Positions 7,499 through 15,186 of a DNA stretch of 64,000 nucleotides are shown piece after piece. Position 1 is the stretch's first letter; each line of letters opens with the position of its first letter. The position numbers were made by a program, and so were the translations under genes. This DNA comes from CAYSAQ01 sp964429235 (GTDB lineage: Bacteria; Margulisbacteria; Riflemargulisbacteria; GWF2-35-9; DYQY01). The DNA is taken from assembly GCA_964429235.1 (NCBI GenBank), contig CAYSAQ010000003.1, forward strand, positions 62,001-126,000, read 5' to 3'. Below the pieces are notes generated by a model. That model had not been told where the DNA came from. It made no database searches and saw only the letters and a list, made by a program, of their open reading frames with translations.

Positions 7499-8338
7499 GT
7501 GTTACAAGGAATAAATGAAATATTACCAGATCAACTATCAAAGCGTCATGACATGTTGGATAAAGTTTTAGGTTCTTTTATCTCGCATGGCTATAAAAGG
7601 ATAACAACACCTTCTTTTGAGCCATTTAGTGATATATCTAAAGGTTGGGGAAGTTACTTAAAAGAGGAATCAATAAAGTTCATAAGTGATGGTGGTGCTG
7701 TTATGGCATTAAGGCCAGAGATGACATCATCTATCGCAAGACTAATTACTTCAAGAATTGATGATATCGCATTACCGCAAAAACTTTATTATGCTGAGAA
7801 TGTTTTTAGAAAAAACCATATTCTTCGTAAACAAGAATTCATGCAAGTAGGTATGGAATCACTAGGTGAGAGCAGTGCCGAATCTGATGTGGATATGGTA
7901 AAGGTTGTCGTTGATGTTATGACTGCCGCTGGCATTAATAATTTCAGAATCGAATTAGGTCATGTTGAGAATGTGAAAGATAAAAGCGAAGAAGATATTA
8001 AAGCTTTAGCTACAAAACATTTTCATAATGTTTCAGAGATTCCTCCATTAGGTGACGAGAGTGTCCTGGAGAAGAACTCTTATTTGAGTCAGTTTGCGCA
8101 AGTATTAAAGTTAAAATATCCAGAATGTGTTGATAATGTTATTTATAACAGAGGATTGGTTCAGGAAATGGCTTATTATACTGGTGTTTATTTTAATGTA
8201 TTGGTAGATGGTATCGGACATGCAGTTGGATCTGGCGGCAGATATGATGATTTATACCAGAAGTATGGTCATGATGTTAGTGCTATTGGATTTGCTTTAG
8301 AGTTCGAGAAATTAGCCATGTGCTTTGAGGAGATGTGA
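7499..8338 (+). CDS. hisZ: ATP phosphoribosyltransferase regulatory subunit (HisRS paralogue)
   Basis: 279 residues, read from GTG 7499 with AGAGG nine bases upstream. It is a class II aminoacyl-tRNA-synthetase-like fold: L-P-D-Q-L at the start, motif 2-like Y-Y-A-E-N-V-F-R, and the HisRS-type G-S-G-G-R-Y-D-D-L near the end. It lacks an anticodon-binding domain, which separates HisZ from HisRS. HisZ forms a hetero-octamer with short-form HisG and gives it allosteric feedback by histidine. The next gene is exactly such a short HisG, which settles the call. The stop overlaps the hisG start region (GTGATG). Confidence 0.88.
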   Translation: MLQGINEILPDQLSKRHDMLDKVLGSFISHGYKRITTPSFEPFSDISKGWGSYLKEESIKFISDGGAVMALRPEMTSSIARLITSRIDDIALPQKLYYAENVFRKNHILRKQEFMQVGMESLGESSAESDVDMVKVVVDVMTAAGINNFRIELGHVENVKDKSEEDIKALATKHFHNVSEIPPLGDESVLEKNSYLSQFAQVLKLKYPECVDNVIYNRGLVQEMAYYTGVYFNVLVDGIGHAVGSGGRYDDLYQKYGHDVSAIGFALEFEKLAMCFEEM

Positions 8339-8943
8339 TGAAAGATACAATAACTATTGGTATCCCTAAAGGATATTTATTTAAGAAAACATTAGAGTTC
8401 TTTGAAACTAAGGGTATTTTTGTAGACGATATACCAGAAAGAGCTCTTATCTTTTATGATAGAACTAAGAAATATAAGTTTCTAATACTTAGACCGACAG
8501 ATGTAACTGTTTATGTAGAGAATGGTGTTGTTGATATGGGTATTTGTGGAATGGACATCATAATAGAGAATGATTCTGAGCTTGTAGTTGTAAAAGATCT
8601 AGGTTTTGGATATTGCAGATTATCATTTGCTTGTGGAGTTGAAGACAAAGATAAACCATTTTTTAATGGAATGAAAGTAGCAACAAAGTTTGTAAAGAGC
8701 GCAACAGATTACCTTAGAGAAGTGGGAATAAAGGCCGATATTATTAAGCTGTATGGTTCAGTAGAATTAGCAGCTATTACAGGACTTAGTGATTTTGTTG
8801 TAGATTTAGTAGCTACGGGAGAGACTTTAAAGGAGAATAATCTTGTAGAGACTAAGACTATTTATGAAACAACTGCTCATCTTGCAGTGAATAGTGTTTT
8901 CTATTCAATTCACAATGATGAAGTAAAGAAGTTCATCAGTTAA
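8338..8943 (+). CDS. hisG: ATP phosphoribosyltransferase catalytic subunit, short form
   Basis: About 201 residues. I choose ATG 8338, five bases after GAGGAG; the in-frame GTG at 8335 would leave only two. It catalyses the first step of histidine synthesis (ATP + PRPP). Visible motifs: I-G-I-P-K-G at the N-terminus, V-D-M-G-I-C-G-M-D near 70, and the PRPP-loop region V-D-L-V-A-T-G-E-T-L. It lacks the C-terminal ACT-like regulatory domain of long HisG, so it needs HisZ. The start overlaps the hisZ stop, which fits coupled synthesis of the two subunits. Confidence 0.92.
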   Translation: MKDTITIGIPKGYLFKKTLEFFETKGIFVDDIPERALIFYDRTKKYKFLILRPTDVTVYVENGVVDMGICGMDIIIENDSELVVVKDLGFGYCRLSFACGVEDKDKPFFNGMKVATKFVKSATDYLREVGIKADIIKLYGSVELAAITGLSDFVVDLVATGETLKENNLVETKTIYETTAHLAVNSVFYSIHNDEVKKFIS

Positions 8944-8945
8944 TA

Positions 8946-10235
8946 ATGTTAAAGATAGTAACGGATAATATCGATAAAAGTATCCAAGCAATTCAGAGAA
9001 GAACTGCCTATGTAGATAGGCCAGAAGCAGATGTTGTTCGAGATATTTTGAAGAATATTTATAACCAGGGATCAGCTGCTTTATTAGACTATGTTAGCAA
9101 GTTTGAGTTTCCTGCAAATTCGTTTGAAGATATAAAAGTTTCCGAAAAAGAAATGCAAGAAGCCTATGAGGCTTCTGCTGATGAGTTAAAAGAGCTGCTT
9201 AGTAAAGCGATTGATAATATTAGAGCGTATCATGAGAAATTCTTACTTCAATCATGGCAAGGTAATGTCTATGATAAGTCCTCTTATGGAATGAAGGTTA
9301 CTCCTATTAACCGTGCAGGGGTATATGTCCCAGGCGGAACAGCTGCTTATCCTACATCTGTATTAATGAATGTAATACCGGCCCAAGTAGCAGGGGTGAA
9401 AGAGATAGTTGTTGCTTCTCCTGCAGGCAAGGACGGAAAGCTTAGCCAAGCAGTGCTTGCTGCAGCTTATATGCTGGATGTAAAAGAAGTATATGCAATG
9501 GGTGGCGCTCAAGCAGTAGCTGCTTTAGCTTATGGGACAGAAGATATAAAGAAAGTAGATAAGATTGTAGGCCCAGGGAATATATATGTAACTTTAGCAA
9601 AAAAAGAAGTATTTGGGGTAGTTGGTATAGATAAGCTAGCAGGCCCAAGTGATGTTTGTGTTGTTGCAGATGATAGCGCGAGAGCAGACTTCATTGCTGC
9701 AGATTTGCTTGCACAGGCCGAGCACGATGTATTAGCTTCAGCTGTATTAATAACAGACTCAAGGGCTTTTGCAGATAAAGTTCGCTCAGAAGTTAATAAA
9801 CAGTTTAACCTTCTTCCAAGACAAGAGATTTTAAAGAAAGCACTTGAAGATAACTCAGTGATAATAGTAAAAGAGAACGCAACTATAGAAGAGTTAGCAA
9901 GTATTGCAGATCAGATTGCGCCAGAGCATTTAGAAATTTTTCATAAAGAAGAAGATGCTCTGTTAAAGCTTGTTAATAACGCAGGAGCTTTTTTTATAGG
10001 AAATCATTCTGCGGAAGTATTAGGTGATTACATGCTTGGACCAAATCATGTATTACCTACTGGTGGTAACGCAAAGTTTTCTTCTCCATTAAGTGCTGTT
10101 GAATTTCAAAAGTATTCAACTGTAGTAAAGATGGCGAAGGAAGATTATTCTGAAATTGGCGAAGATACAGCTATTTTCGCGGATATAGAACAGCTGCCAG
10201 CACATGCCGCTGCTGCAAGAATTAGATTAGTCTAG
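8946..10235 (+). CDS. hisD: Histidinol dehydrogenase
   Basis: 429 residues, the usual family length. It carries the family signature around V-A-G-P-G-N-I-Y-V, the zinc-ligand Q-A-E-H-D motif, and A-P-E-H-L-E with the catalytic Glu-His. It oxidises histidinol to histidine in two NAD-dependent steps. It starts two bases after the hisG stop, so hisZ-hisG-hisD form a compact operon. Its end overlaps by four bases the end of the convergent Memo-like gene. Confidence 0.95.
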   Translation: MLKIVTDNIDKSIQAIQRRTAYVDRPEADVVRDILKNIYNQGSAALLDYVSKFEFPANSFEDIKVSEKEMQEAYEASADELKELLSKAIDNIRAYHEKFLLQSWQGNVYDKSSYGMKVTPINRAGVYVPGGTAAYPTSVLMNVIPAQVAGVKEIVVASPAGKDGKLSQAVLAAAYMLDVKEVYAMGGAQAVAALAYGTEDIKKVDKIVGPGNIYVTLAKKEVFGVVGIDKLAGPSDVCVVADDSARADFIAADLLAQAEHDVLASAVLITDSRAFADKVRSEVNKQFNLLPRQEILKKALEDNSVIIVKENATIEELASIADQIAPEHLEIFHKEEDALLKLVNNAGAFFIGNHSAEVLGDYMLGPNHVLPTGGNAKFSSPLSAVEFQKYSTVVKMAKEDYSEIGEDTAIFADIEQLPAHAAAARIRLV

Positions 10236-11035
10236 TAGAACCCAATGCTTACGTATCCAACAACATGTTGATCATCGAAAGAAGATGAGGCTGAAGTATC
10301 ATAGTTTAATATTTTGCTTTTGTTAATATTTAGGAGTTTCAAAGTGCTTAGTAGTACTGTTATCGGAAATATTCCACAACATTCTATAGTTTTATTCTGA
10401 TAGGCTAATAATAGTTCTTCAGGTGATAGCTTTAGTATTTTCTCGATAGTGCGATTATCGATTTCTTTGGCAATATTTAGTGGATGATAGTGAGATAAAT
10501 CATTGCTTACAATAACGATTGTTTTATAGTCTATTATCTTTGCAATTTCTTTAGCTGCTGCGTTTGCAGTATCAACATCTATCATGCCTACATTTACAGG
10601 AACTACCTTGCAGTCGGGTGACATTGTTTTGATAAAGGGAAGCTGTACCTCAGAAGAATGTTCTCCGTAGTGAGGTGCAGAGTTGAAAGAAAAAGTTCCT
10701 GAATCAGTTAGTTGTTTTGATTTTTCCATATCAACATATAAGTTCCCGAAAGGAGTTTCTAAAATAGTTTCATTAGGCAATGCGAGACTTTTATGAAAAG
10801 TTTTATGGGCTGGAGATAATATGATTATTGTTTCTATGTTTTCATTTTCAAGTTGCTTATATCCATGGGCAGCTGTTTGTCCGGAATAGACATATCCAGC
10901 ATGTGGGACTATGAGTGCTCTTGGCTGATCTATTACTTTGTTTGTATTTTTAAAAAAATTATCTAATTGTTTGCGTAAAGTAACTTGGTTGTTAGCGTAG
11001 AAGCTACCAGCAAAATCAGTTTTTAGTAGGCTCAT
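10232..11035 (-). CDS. amrB: AmmeMemoRadiSam system protein B (Memo-like)
   Basis: 267 residues. The N-terminal I-V-P-H-A-G-Y-V-Y-S-G motif and the later V-S-N-D-L-S-H-Y block are characteristic of the Memo / AmrB family, which is related to non-haem-iron extradiol dioxygenases. The histidines in P-H-A-G-Y, H-Y-G-E-H and L-S-H-Y are the likely metal ligands. The family is commonly encoded beside a radical-SAM protein and an AMMECR1 protein, but neither is next to it here. The biochemical role is not settled. It overlaps the upstream membrane-methyltransferase-like gene by 20 bases, so the two are co-transcribed. Confidence 0.85.
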   Translation of the reverse strand: MSLLKTDFAGSFYANNQVTLRKQLDNFFKNTNKVIDQPRALIVPHAGYVYSGQTAAHGYKQLENENIETIIILSPAHKTFHKSLALPNETILETPFGNLYVDMEKSKQLTDSGTFSFNSAPHYGEHSSEVQLPFIKTMSPDCKVVPVNVGMIDVDTANAAAKEIAKIIDYKTIVIVSNDLSHYHPLNIAKEIDNRTIEKILKLSPEELLLAYQNKTIECCGIFPITVLLSTLKLLNINKSKILNYDTSASSSFDDQHVVGYVSIGFY

Positions 11036-11672
11036 TTTTATACTTTTTTAGCATTAACCAGAAATAATTAACATTTTTTTTGTAGTTAATATAATTACCG
11101 CCAAAGGCTTCTCCTAGTTGATTTTCAACCAGTTTTGAGAATAGAAAATAATAGCCAGCACAAAAGAATAATGCAAATAAGTTTTGTAAAGAAAAGCTTC
11201 TATCTAGAATAATAAATAAAATCATATAAAACAAAAATGGATGCCTATGTCTTACATATAGTCCTTTAATATTTATATCACCTTTAATAAAATCATAATA
11301 AAACGTAGGCTTCTTTTTTAAGAAAAAAGAAACAAGTTGCTTTATGCCGAGGAACCTTGATATCCCTAGTGTCCAGATAGATTCTATTATTAAAAATAGA
11401 AAGATTAGCCTGAAAGTATCTATTATTAAAAATACGATATTGCTGAAAGAATCTTGCATATTAAATATTTCGATATCGGGTATTTTAAATAGTGATGACA
11501 AAAACACATAAATTATTCCTGCAGATAAGGCTACATAAAGGATTCGGTAAAAATTATTTATAAAAATAGTTCCTAGTTTCTCTTCTAATAACTGCTTTGT
11601 TTCCTTTTTAAAGAGAAAATAATGAATTAAGAGTAAAGCCGGAATCACTGTAATAAAGAATAATACTTCCAT
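11016..11672 (-). CDS. Isoprenylcysteine / phospholipid methyltransferase-like membrane protein
   Basis: 218 residues with about five or six hydrophobic segments (residues about 3-18, 45-62, 80-98, 145-175). The C-terminal half has the signature of the ICMT/PEMT superfamily: R-H-R-H-P-F-L-F-Y, then E-N-Q-L-G-E-A-F-G-G-N-Y-x-x-Y near the end. That region binds S-adenosylmethionine in this superfamily. The substrate cannot be told from sequence. It is first in a two-gene unit with the Memo-like gene. NnrU-like proteins share the fold and are the main alternative. Confidence 0.65.
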   Translation of the reverse strand: MEVLFFITVIPALLLIHYFLFKKETKQLLEEKLGTIFINNFYRILYVALSAGIIYVFLSSLFKIPDIEIFNMQDSFSNIVFLIIDTFRLIFLFLIIESIWTLGISRFLGIKQLVSFFLKKKPTFYYDFIKGDINIKGLYVRHRHPFLFYMILFIILDRSFSLQNLFALFFCAGYYFLFSKLVENQLGEAFGGNYINYKKNVNYFWLMLKKYKNEPTKN

Positions 11673-11879
11673 AATAGACGTAATTATAGCAAATTTATCC
11701 AGTTACTTACATATCTAGTCTTTTTTGCTGAAACCTAAGCAAATAAAGAACAAAACACAAAAATTAGGTACAAGAAACGACTCATTATTGGCGTTATTAT
11801 TGTGTTGATAGAATATTTAAGCTGAGAATTACCTTTTTTAAGGGTAAGCTTATTTTATGTAAGGAAGGGTTTGTTTTTG
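11673..11879. other. Divergent intergenic region, weak hairpin only
   Basis: This 207-base gap lies between the minus-strand methyltransferase-like gene and the plus-strand hypothetical gene, so it must hold two promoters. I see a short imperfect hairpin (TTACC ... GGGTAA, 11829-11847) but no convincing -35/-10 pair. Confidence 0.3.
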
Positions 11880-12302
11880 ATGAAAAATTTGGCTGTGTAT
11901 CAAGTAGAGCATATGATTAGACCAACTTCATTTTTTATGGGTGATTATGATATCATTGAAAAAAAAGATGGGATTAATTCATTTTTCGTTCGTTATATTC
12001 ATAAAGTAACGAAAAGTGGGGTGGAAGTTATGCGTACAAGAACAAATCACAAAGCAAACTTAAAGAAAGAGTCAATCGACAAGAATTTTTGGAAAGAATT
12101 CAATAAAAGAGGATTCTCCGTAGATTCCATGAATGATGGTGTTTATAACAAACATGCAAATCAGGCTGAATTGATTAAATCTACAAATGGCCGGTTTGAA
12201 TTAAAGACAGAAGCATCTAAGATTAATATAGTTTCAGCTCAAAACTTTATGAAGACCATTGCTAGAATTGAAGGCATGGTTAAGTATAAGTTGTTTGAAT
12301 AA
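11880..12302 (+). CDS. Hypothetical protein, 140 residues
   Basis: I use ATG 11880, ten bases after GGAAGGG (11863-11869). The frame extends to TTG 11871, but that would touch the ribosome binding site. The product is basic (many Lys, Arg, Asn), without signal peptide or membrane segment. It begins K-N-L-A-V-Y-Q-V-E and has a middle of alternating beta-like stretches. I recognise no family. The HExxH protease-like gene starts 22 bases downstream, so the two probably form an operon and could be partners (for example chaperone or inhibitor and effector). That is inference. Confidence 0.7.
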   Translation: MKNLAVYQVEHMIRPTSFFMGDYDIIEKKDGINSFFVRYIHKVTKSGVEVMRTRTNHKANLKKESIDKNFWKEFNKRGFSVDSMNDGVYNKHANQAELIKSTNGRFELKTEASKINIVSAQNFMKTIARIEGMVKYKLFE

Positions 12303-12324
12303 AAAAGTTAGAAAGGGGTAAAAG

Positions 12325-13131
12325 ATGGTTTTAGGTATCAATCCTAGCATATCTGCAGCTGGCGCTTATGGCGCACAGGGACTTTCAGCATCTAGTTTAA
12401 ATAGTGCTGGATTAGGCAGATTCACACCTACTTTTAGAGCCCAGAGCCAACAGGTTCAACAAGACCAAGGTGGGATTCAATTAAGAAATATTCCTGCAGC
12501 ATTACAGTTTTTATCAAAAGAGATTGAAGAGAAGTTTGGAGTTAAAGCACAAAACTCTGATAACCAATTTTCCGAAGAAGAATTGAAAATGCTTTTATAT
12601 ACATTAGGAAATCTTCCCCAAGATCACCTTAAAGGTGTTAAAACTATCGTAAAGAATAAGAGTATTCAGCTGAATATGGAAACAATGCCAGAAAGTATCT
12701 TTGCTAAAAGACATCATAGCCGAGCTTACGGAGCTTATGATAAAACAAGTCAAAGAATATTGGTTTTTGATTTAGACAACGCTGAACAGCTAGTGCCTGT
12801 AGTTAAGCACGAAGTCGGGCATGCTGTTCATACACACAATATGACTTTTGATGAGTTCTTTGCTTTTTCACTAAAGAGTGGATGGGATGTAGTTCATTAT
12901 GAACAGACATTTTTAAATGGTAATAATATGTATAATATTGGCATGCAACAAATGAGGCTTACAAAACAAGAGGCTATGGGCCAAAAGCATAATTTCGATA
13001 TGGATTCCATGAGAAGTAAGCAAAGTAAATTCGGCAAATATTCTCTATTAGCACCTACAGATAAACAACATCTTTATGCATTCTCAAATCCATGTGAAAC
13101 ATTCGCATCGTATTATGAGAAGGCATATTAA
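12325..13131 (+). CDS. HExxH zinc-metalloprotease-like protein (lethal-factor-like active-site pattern)
   Basis: 268 residues, with GAAAGGGG upstream. The zinc motif is H162-E-V-G-H166, preceded by the usual hydrophobic V-V-K. About 90 residues later, at the C-terminus, comes E258-T-F-A-S-Y-Y, which fits the third zinc ligand seen in anthrax-lethal-factor-type domains (H-E-x-G-H ... E-x-F-A-x-x-Y). The first about 50 residues are Ala/Gly/Ser/Gln-rich and look disordered, with no Sec signal peptide. So it is either cytoplasmic or exported by a non-Sec route. A strong promoter for rpmH begins just after its stop. Substrate and role are unknown. Confidence 0.7.
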   Translation: MVLGINPSISAAGAYGAQGLSASSLNSAGLGRFTPTFRAQSQQVQQDQGGIQLRNIPAALQFLSKEIEEKFGVKAQNSDNQFSEEELKMLLYTLGNLPQDHLKGVKTIVKNKSIQLNMETMPESIFAKRHHSRAYGAYDKTSQRILVFDLDNAEQLVPVVKHEVGHAVHTHNMTFDEFFAFSLKSGWDVVHYEQTFLNGNNMYNIGMQQMRLTKQEAMGQKHNFDMDSMRSKQSKFGKYSLLAPTDKQHLYAFSNPCETFASYYEKAY

Positions 13132-13139
13132 TTTATTGT

Positions 13140-13168
13140 TTGACCCTCTAAGTATTTTCTCATATAAT
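13140..13168 (+). promoter_or_regulatory. Strong sigma70-type promoter of the rpmH-rnpA operon
   Basis: TTGACC (13140-13145), a 17-base spacer and a perfect TATAAT (13163-13168). It lies 55 bases upstream of the rpmH start. This is the best promoter match I see in the window, as expected for a ribosomal-protein operon. Confidence 0.8.
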
Positions 13169-13222
13169 GCACATACGTTAAAAGTACTAGAAAAGCAGTA
13201 GCATAAGCATTAGGAGGTAGTT

Positions 13223-13360
13223 GTGGTTAAGAGAACTTTTCAACCTAACAGTAGAAAAAGAAGTAAAACTCACGGTTTTCTTGTGAGATCAAGATCAGTT
13301 GGCGGACGAGCAGTATTAAAAGCACGTCGCAAAAAAGGAAGGGCTAAGATAGCTGTTTAA
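13223..13360 (+). CDS. rpmH: 50S ribosomal protein L34
   Basis: 45 residues, starting at GTG 13223 six bases after a perfect AGGAGG (13212-13217) and ending in TAA. The product starts V-V-K-R-T-F-Q-P-N and has the L34 hallmarks K-R-S-K-T-H-G-F, G-G-R-A-V-L and R-R-K-K-G-R. Its place just before rnpA is the near-universal bacterial arrangement. Most L34 proteins start at the second residue of this reading (M-K-R-T); a GTG start followed by Val is a small difference. Confidence 0.95.
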   Translation: MVKRTFQPNSRKRSKTHGFLVRSRSVGGRAVLKARRKKGRAKIAV

Positions 13361-13367
13361 GAGTCTT

Positions 13368-13709
13368 TTGTTTAAAAAGGATCTTCGGTTACGTAGTAGT
13401 TCACAATTCAAAGCAGTATTCGCAGAGCAGAAGAAGTCAGTAGGAAAAGGTCTGATAATTTACTTTAAGTCAGCAAGCAAAATGCAAGTTGGCATTGTAG
13501 TAAGTAAGAAAGTAGACAAAAGAGCAGTACAGCGAAATAAAATAAAAAGAAGAATCAGAGAAATTTTTAGGGCAAACAACCCAGATATGATGGGGAGTTA
13601 CGTGGTTGTAGCTAGAGCGTATTCTCTAAAAATGAGCTTTGAAGAATTAAAAGAAGACTGGTTAAAACAGTTAGCATTTTTAAAGAGAAAAATATGGGAA
13701 AGAAAATAG
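13368..13709 (+). CDS. rnpA: Ribonuclease P protein component
   Basis: 113 residues from TTG 13368 (an ATG in the right place is absent). The RNA-binding signature K-R-A-V-Q-R-N-K-I-K-R-R-I-R-E is intact near residues 60-75. The N-terminal L-R-S-S-S-Q-F and the length are typical. It binds the catalytic RNase P RNA and helps it recognise pre-tRNA 5' leaders. The gene sits seven bases after rpmH and overlaps yidD by 16 bases. Confidence 0.95.
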   Translation: MFKKDLRLRSSSQFKAVFAEQKKSVGKGLIIYFKSASKMQVGIVVSKKVDKRAVQRNKIKRRIREIFRANNPDMMGSYVVVARAYSLKMSFEELKEDWLKQLAFLKRKIWERK

Positions 13710-13903
13710 CAATATACTTAATTAATAAATACAGGAGTATTTCCTCTTTAACACCACAGAAATGTCGTTTTTATCCTAGTTGCTCGTCATACACATTAGA
13801 AGCCATAGAAAAATATGGAGTGCTAAAAGGTGGAATGATAGGTTTTTATAGATTGTTAAGGTGTAACCCCTGGAATCCAGGTGGGTATGACCCGGTAAAA
13901 TAG
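13694..13903 (+). CDS. yidD: Membrane protein insertion efficiency factor YidD
   Basis: 69 residues. The family signature C-R-F-Y-P-S-C-S-S-Y near residue 24 and the C-terminal R-L-L-R-C-N-P-W-x-P-G-G-Y-D-P-V are intact. The N-terminus is an amphipathic basic helix that attaches to the inner membrane face. It assists YidC, which follows 12 bases later. Confidence 0.95.
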   Translation: MGKKIAIYLINKYRSISSLTPQKCRFYPSCSSYTLEAIEKYGVLKGGMIGFYRLLRCNPWNPGGYDPVK

Positions 13904-13915
13904 AAAGGTGATATT

Positions 13916-14647
13916 ATGAACCCGTTTAGTTTTTTAGTAGATAATTTAATGATCCCAATTTTGGAGTTCTTTTTTGGAATTACCAATAACTATGTGTTGG
14001 CTATTATTTTGTTAACATTAACAATTAAAATGGCGTTATTCCCGTTTACGATTAAGCAAGTTAGATCAATGGCAGAGATGAAAAAAATACAGCCTAAGCT
14101 CAAAGAAGTTCAGAAAAAATATAAGGATAATCCTAAACAGATGCAGGCGCAGACGATGTCTTTATATAAAGATAATGGCGTTAACCCTTTTGGTAGTTGC
14201 TTGCCTACATTAATTCAGCTTCCATTTTTTATTGCAATTTTTATGTCATTAAATAGTGAAGCATTTAAAGTTTTAATGGCAGCAGCAGAACCTGCGCAGG
14301 TAACATTCTTATGGATTAAAGATCTTATTGCACCAGACCCAATATACATATTGCCAGTATTAGTTGCTATATCTACATGGTTATCACAGAAAACAATGAC
14401 AGTCGCTGGTGATCCAAATGATCCAACTCAGAAAATTTTCAAATATATGCCTTTTATGATGTTATTTATAGCATTTAATATGCCAACTGGTGTTCTTATT
14501 TATTGGGCATTATCCCAATTAATTACAGGAGCACAACAGTATTGGCTTACAAAGAAGAGAGAAGAAATTGCGGATGTCATTGAAGTGACTCCAGTAAAAG
14601 AAGAAAAGAAAACAAAAAATAATAAAGCTAAAAAAGGAGCAAAATAA
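13916..14647 (+). CDS. yidC: Membrane protein insertase YidC/Oxa1, short form
   Basis: 243 residues, preceded by GAAAGGTG. It has the 60KD_IMP/Oxa1 core: F-G-I-T-N-N-Y, I-L-L-T-L-T-I-K, the hydrophilic-groove Lys/Arg region P-F-T-I-K-Q-V-R-S, and five hydrophobic segments. A Lys-rich C-terminal tail (E-E-K-K-T-K-N-N-K) should contact ribosomes. The large periplasmic domain of proteobacterial YidC is missing, so this is the short type seen in Gram-positives and several deep-branching phyla. The stop overlaps the khpB start (TAATG). Confidence 0.95.
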   Translation: MNPFSFLVDNLMIPILEFFFGITNNYVLAIILLTLTIKMALFPFTIKQVRSMAEMKKIQPKLKEVQKKYKDNPKQMQAQTMSLYKDNGVNPFGSCLPTLIQLPFFIAIFMSLNSEAFKVLMAAAEPAQVTFLWIKDLIAPDPIYILPVLVAISTWLSQKTMTVAGDPNDPTQKIFKYMPFMMLFIAFNMPTGVLIYWALSQLITGAQQYWLTKKREEIADVIEVTPVKEEKKTKNNKAKKGAK

Positions 14648-15183
14648 TGGGACTATTAGGACTTTTCGGAAATTCAGATAAGGGAAACGTAGAAGAAAAA
14701 AAATTAGACGATAATTTTGGCAACGTTGTAGAAAATGACTTTCATTTAGCAGCAAAAGATATGTTAACTGAGATTCTAGATTTAATGGGTTTTTTCAATG
14801 TTGTAAAAGTTGTAAAACATGAAGATAATTTCGTTTCTCTAGATATTAAAGGTGACGATATGGGTAGAATTATTGGAAGAGAAGGTAATACATTACAGTC
14901 ATTACAATTATTGCTGAAGAGTATGCTAAGTAAGAAATTCAAACAGCCAATTAATGTTGTTTTAGACGCAAGTGGCTATAGAGATAAGAGAGAGGATTCA
15001 TTAAGAAAACAAGCACTAGATATGGCTGATAAGGCTATCTCTGATGAGCAAGAAGTTGTTCTTAAACCAATGAATTCTTGGGAAAGAAGGATTGTTCATA
15101 TGACACTTCAGGATAACCCAGCAGTTAACACTGAGAGTAAGGGTCAGGGACAAGATAGAAAAATAGTTATTATTCCTGCGTAA
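14647..15183 (+). CDS. khpB: KH / R3H RNA-binding protein (Jag / KhpB)
   Basis: 178 residues. A KH-II domain carries the G-R-I-I-G-R-E-G-N-T-L-Q-S loop (about 75-90). It is followed by an R3H domain with S-W-E-R-R-I-V-H-M (about 144-152). The N-terminal Jag-N domain seen in Firmicutes is absent; about 35 acidic residues stand in its place. KhpB proteins bind RNA and influence cell-wall growth and division. AAGGAG lies at about 14632 within the end of yidC. Confidence 0.9.
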   Translation: MGLLGLFGNSDKGNVEEKKLDDNFGNVVENDFHLAAKDMLTEILDLMGFFNVVKVVKHEDNFVSLDIKGDDMGRIIGREGNTLQSLQLLLKSMLSKKFKQPINVVLDASGYRDKREDSLRKQALDMADKAISDEQEVVLKPMNSWERRIVHMTLQDNPAVNTESKGQGQDRKIVIIPA

Positions 15184-15186
15184 AGC

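Noticed and set aside
11821..11879. Terminator-like hairpin before the hypothetical gene at 11880
   Set aside because: The stem is only about six pairs with mismatches and the T run lies in the loop, so it does not look like a functional terminator.
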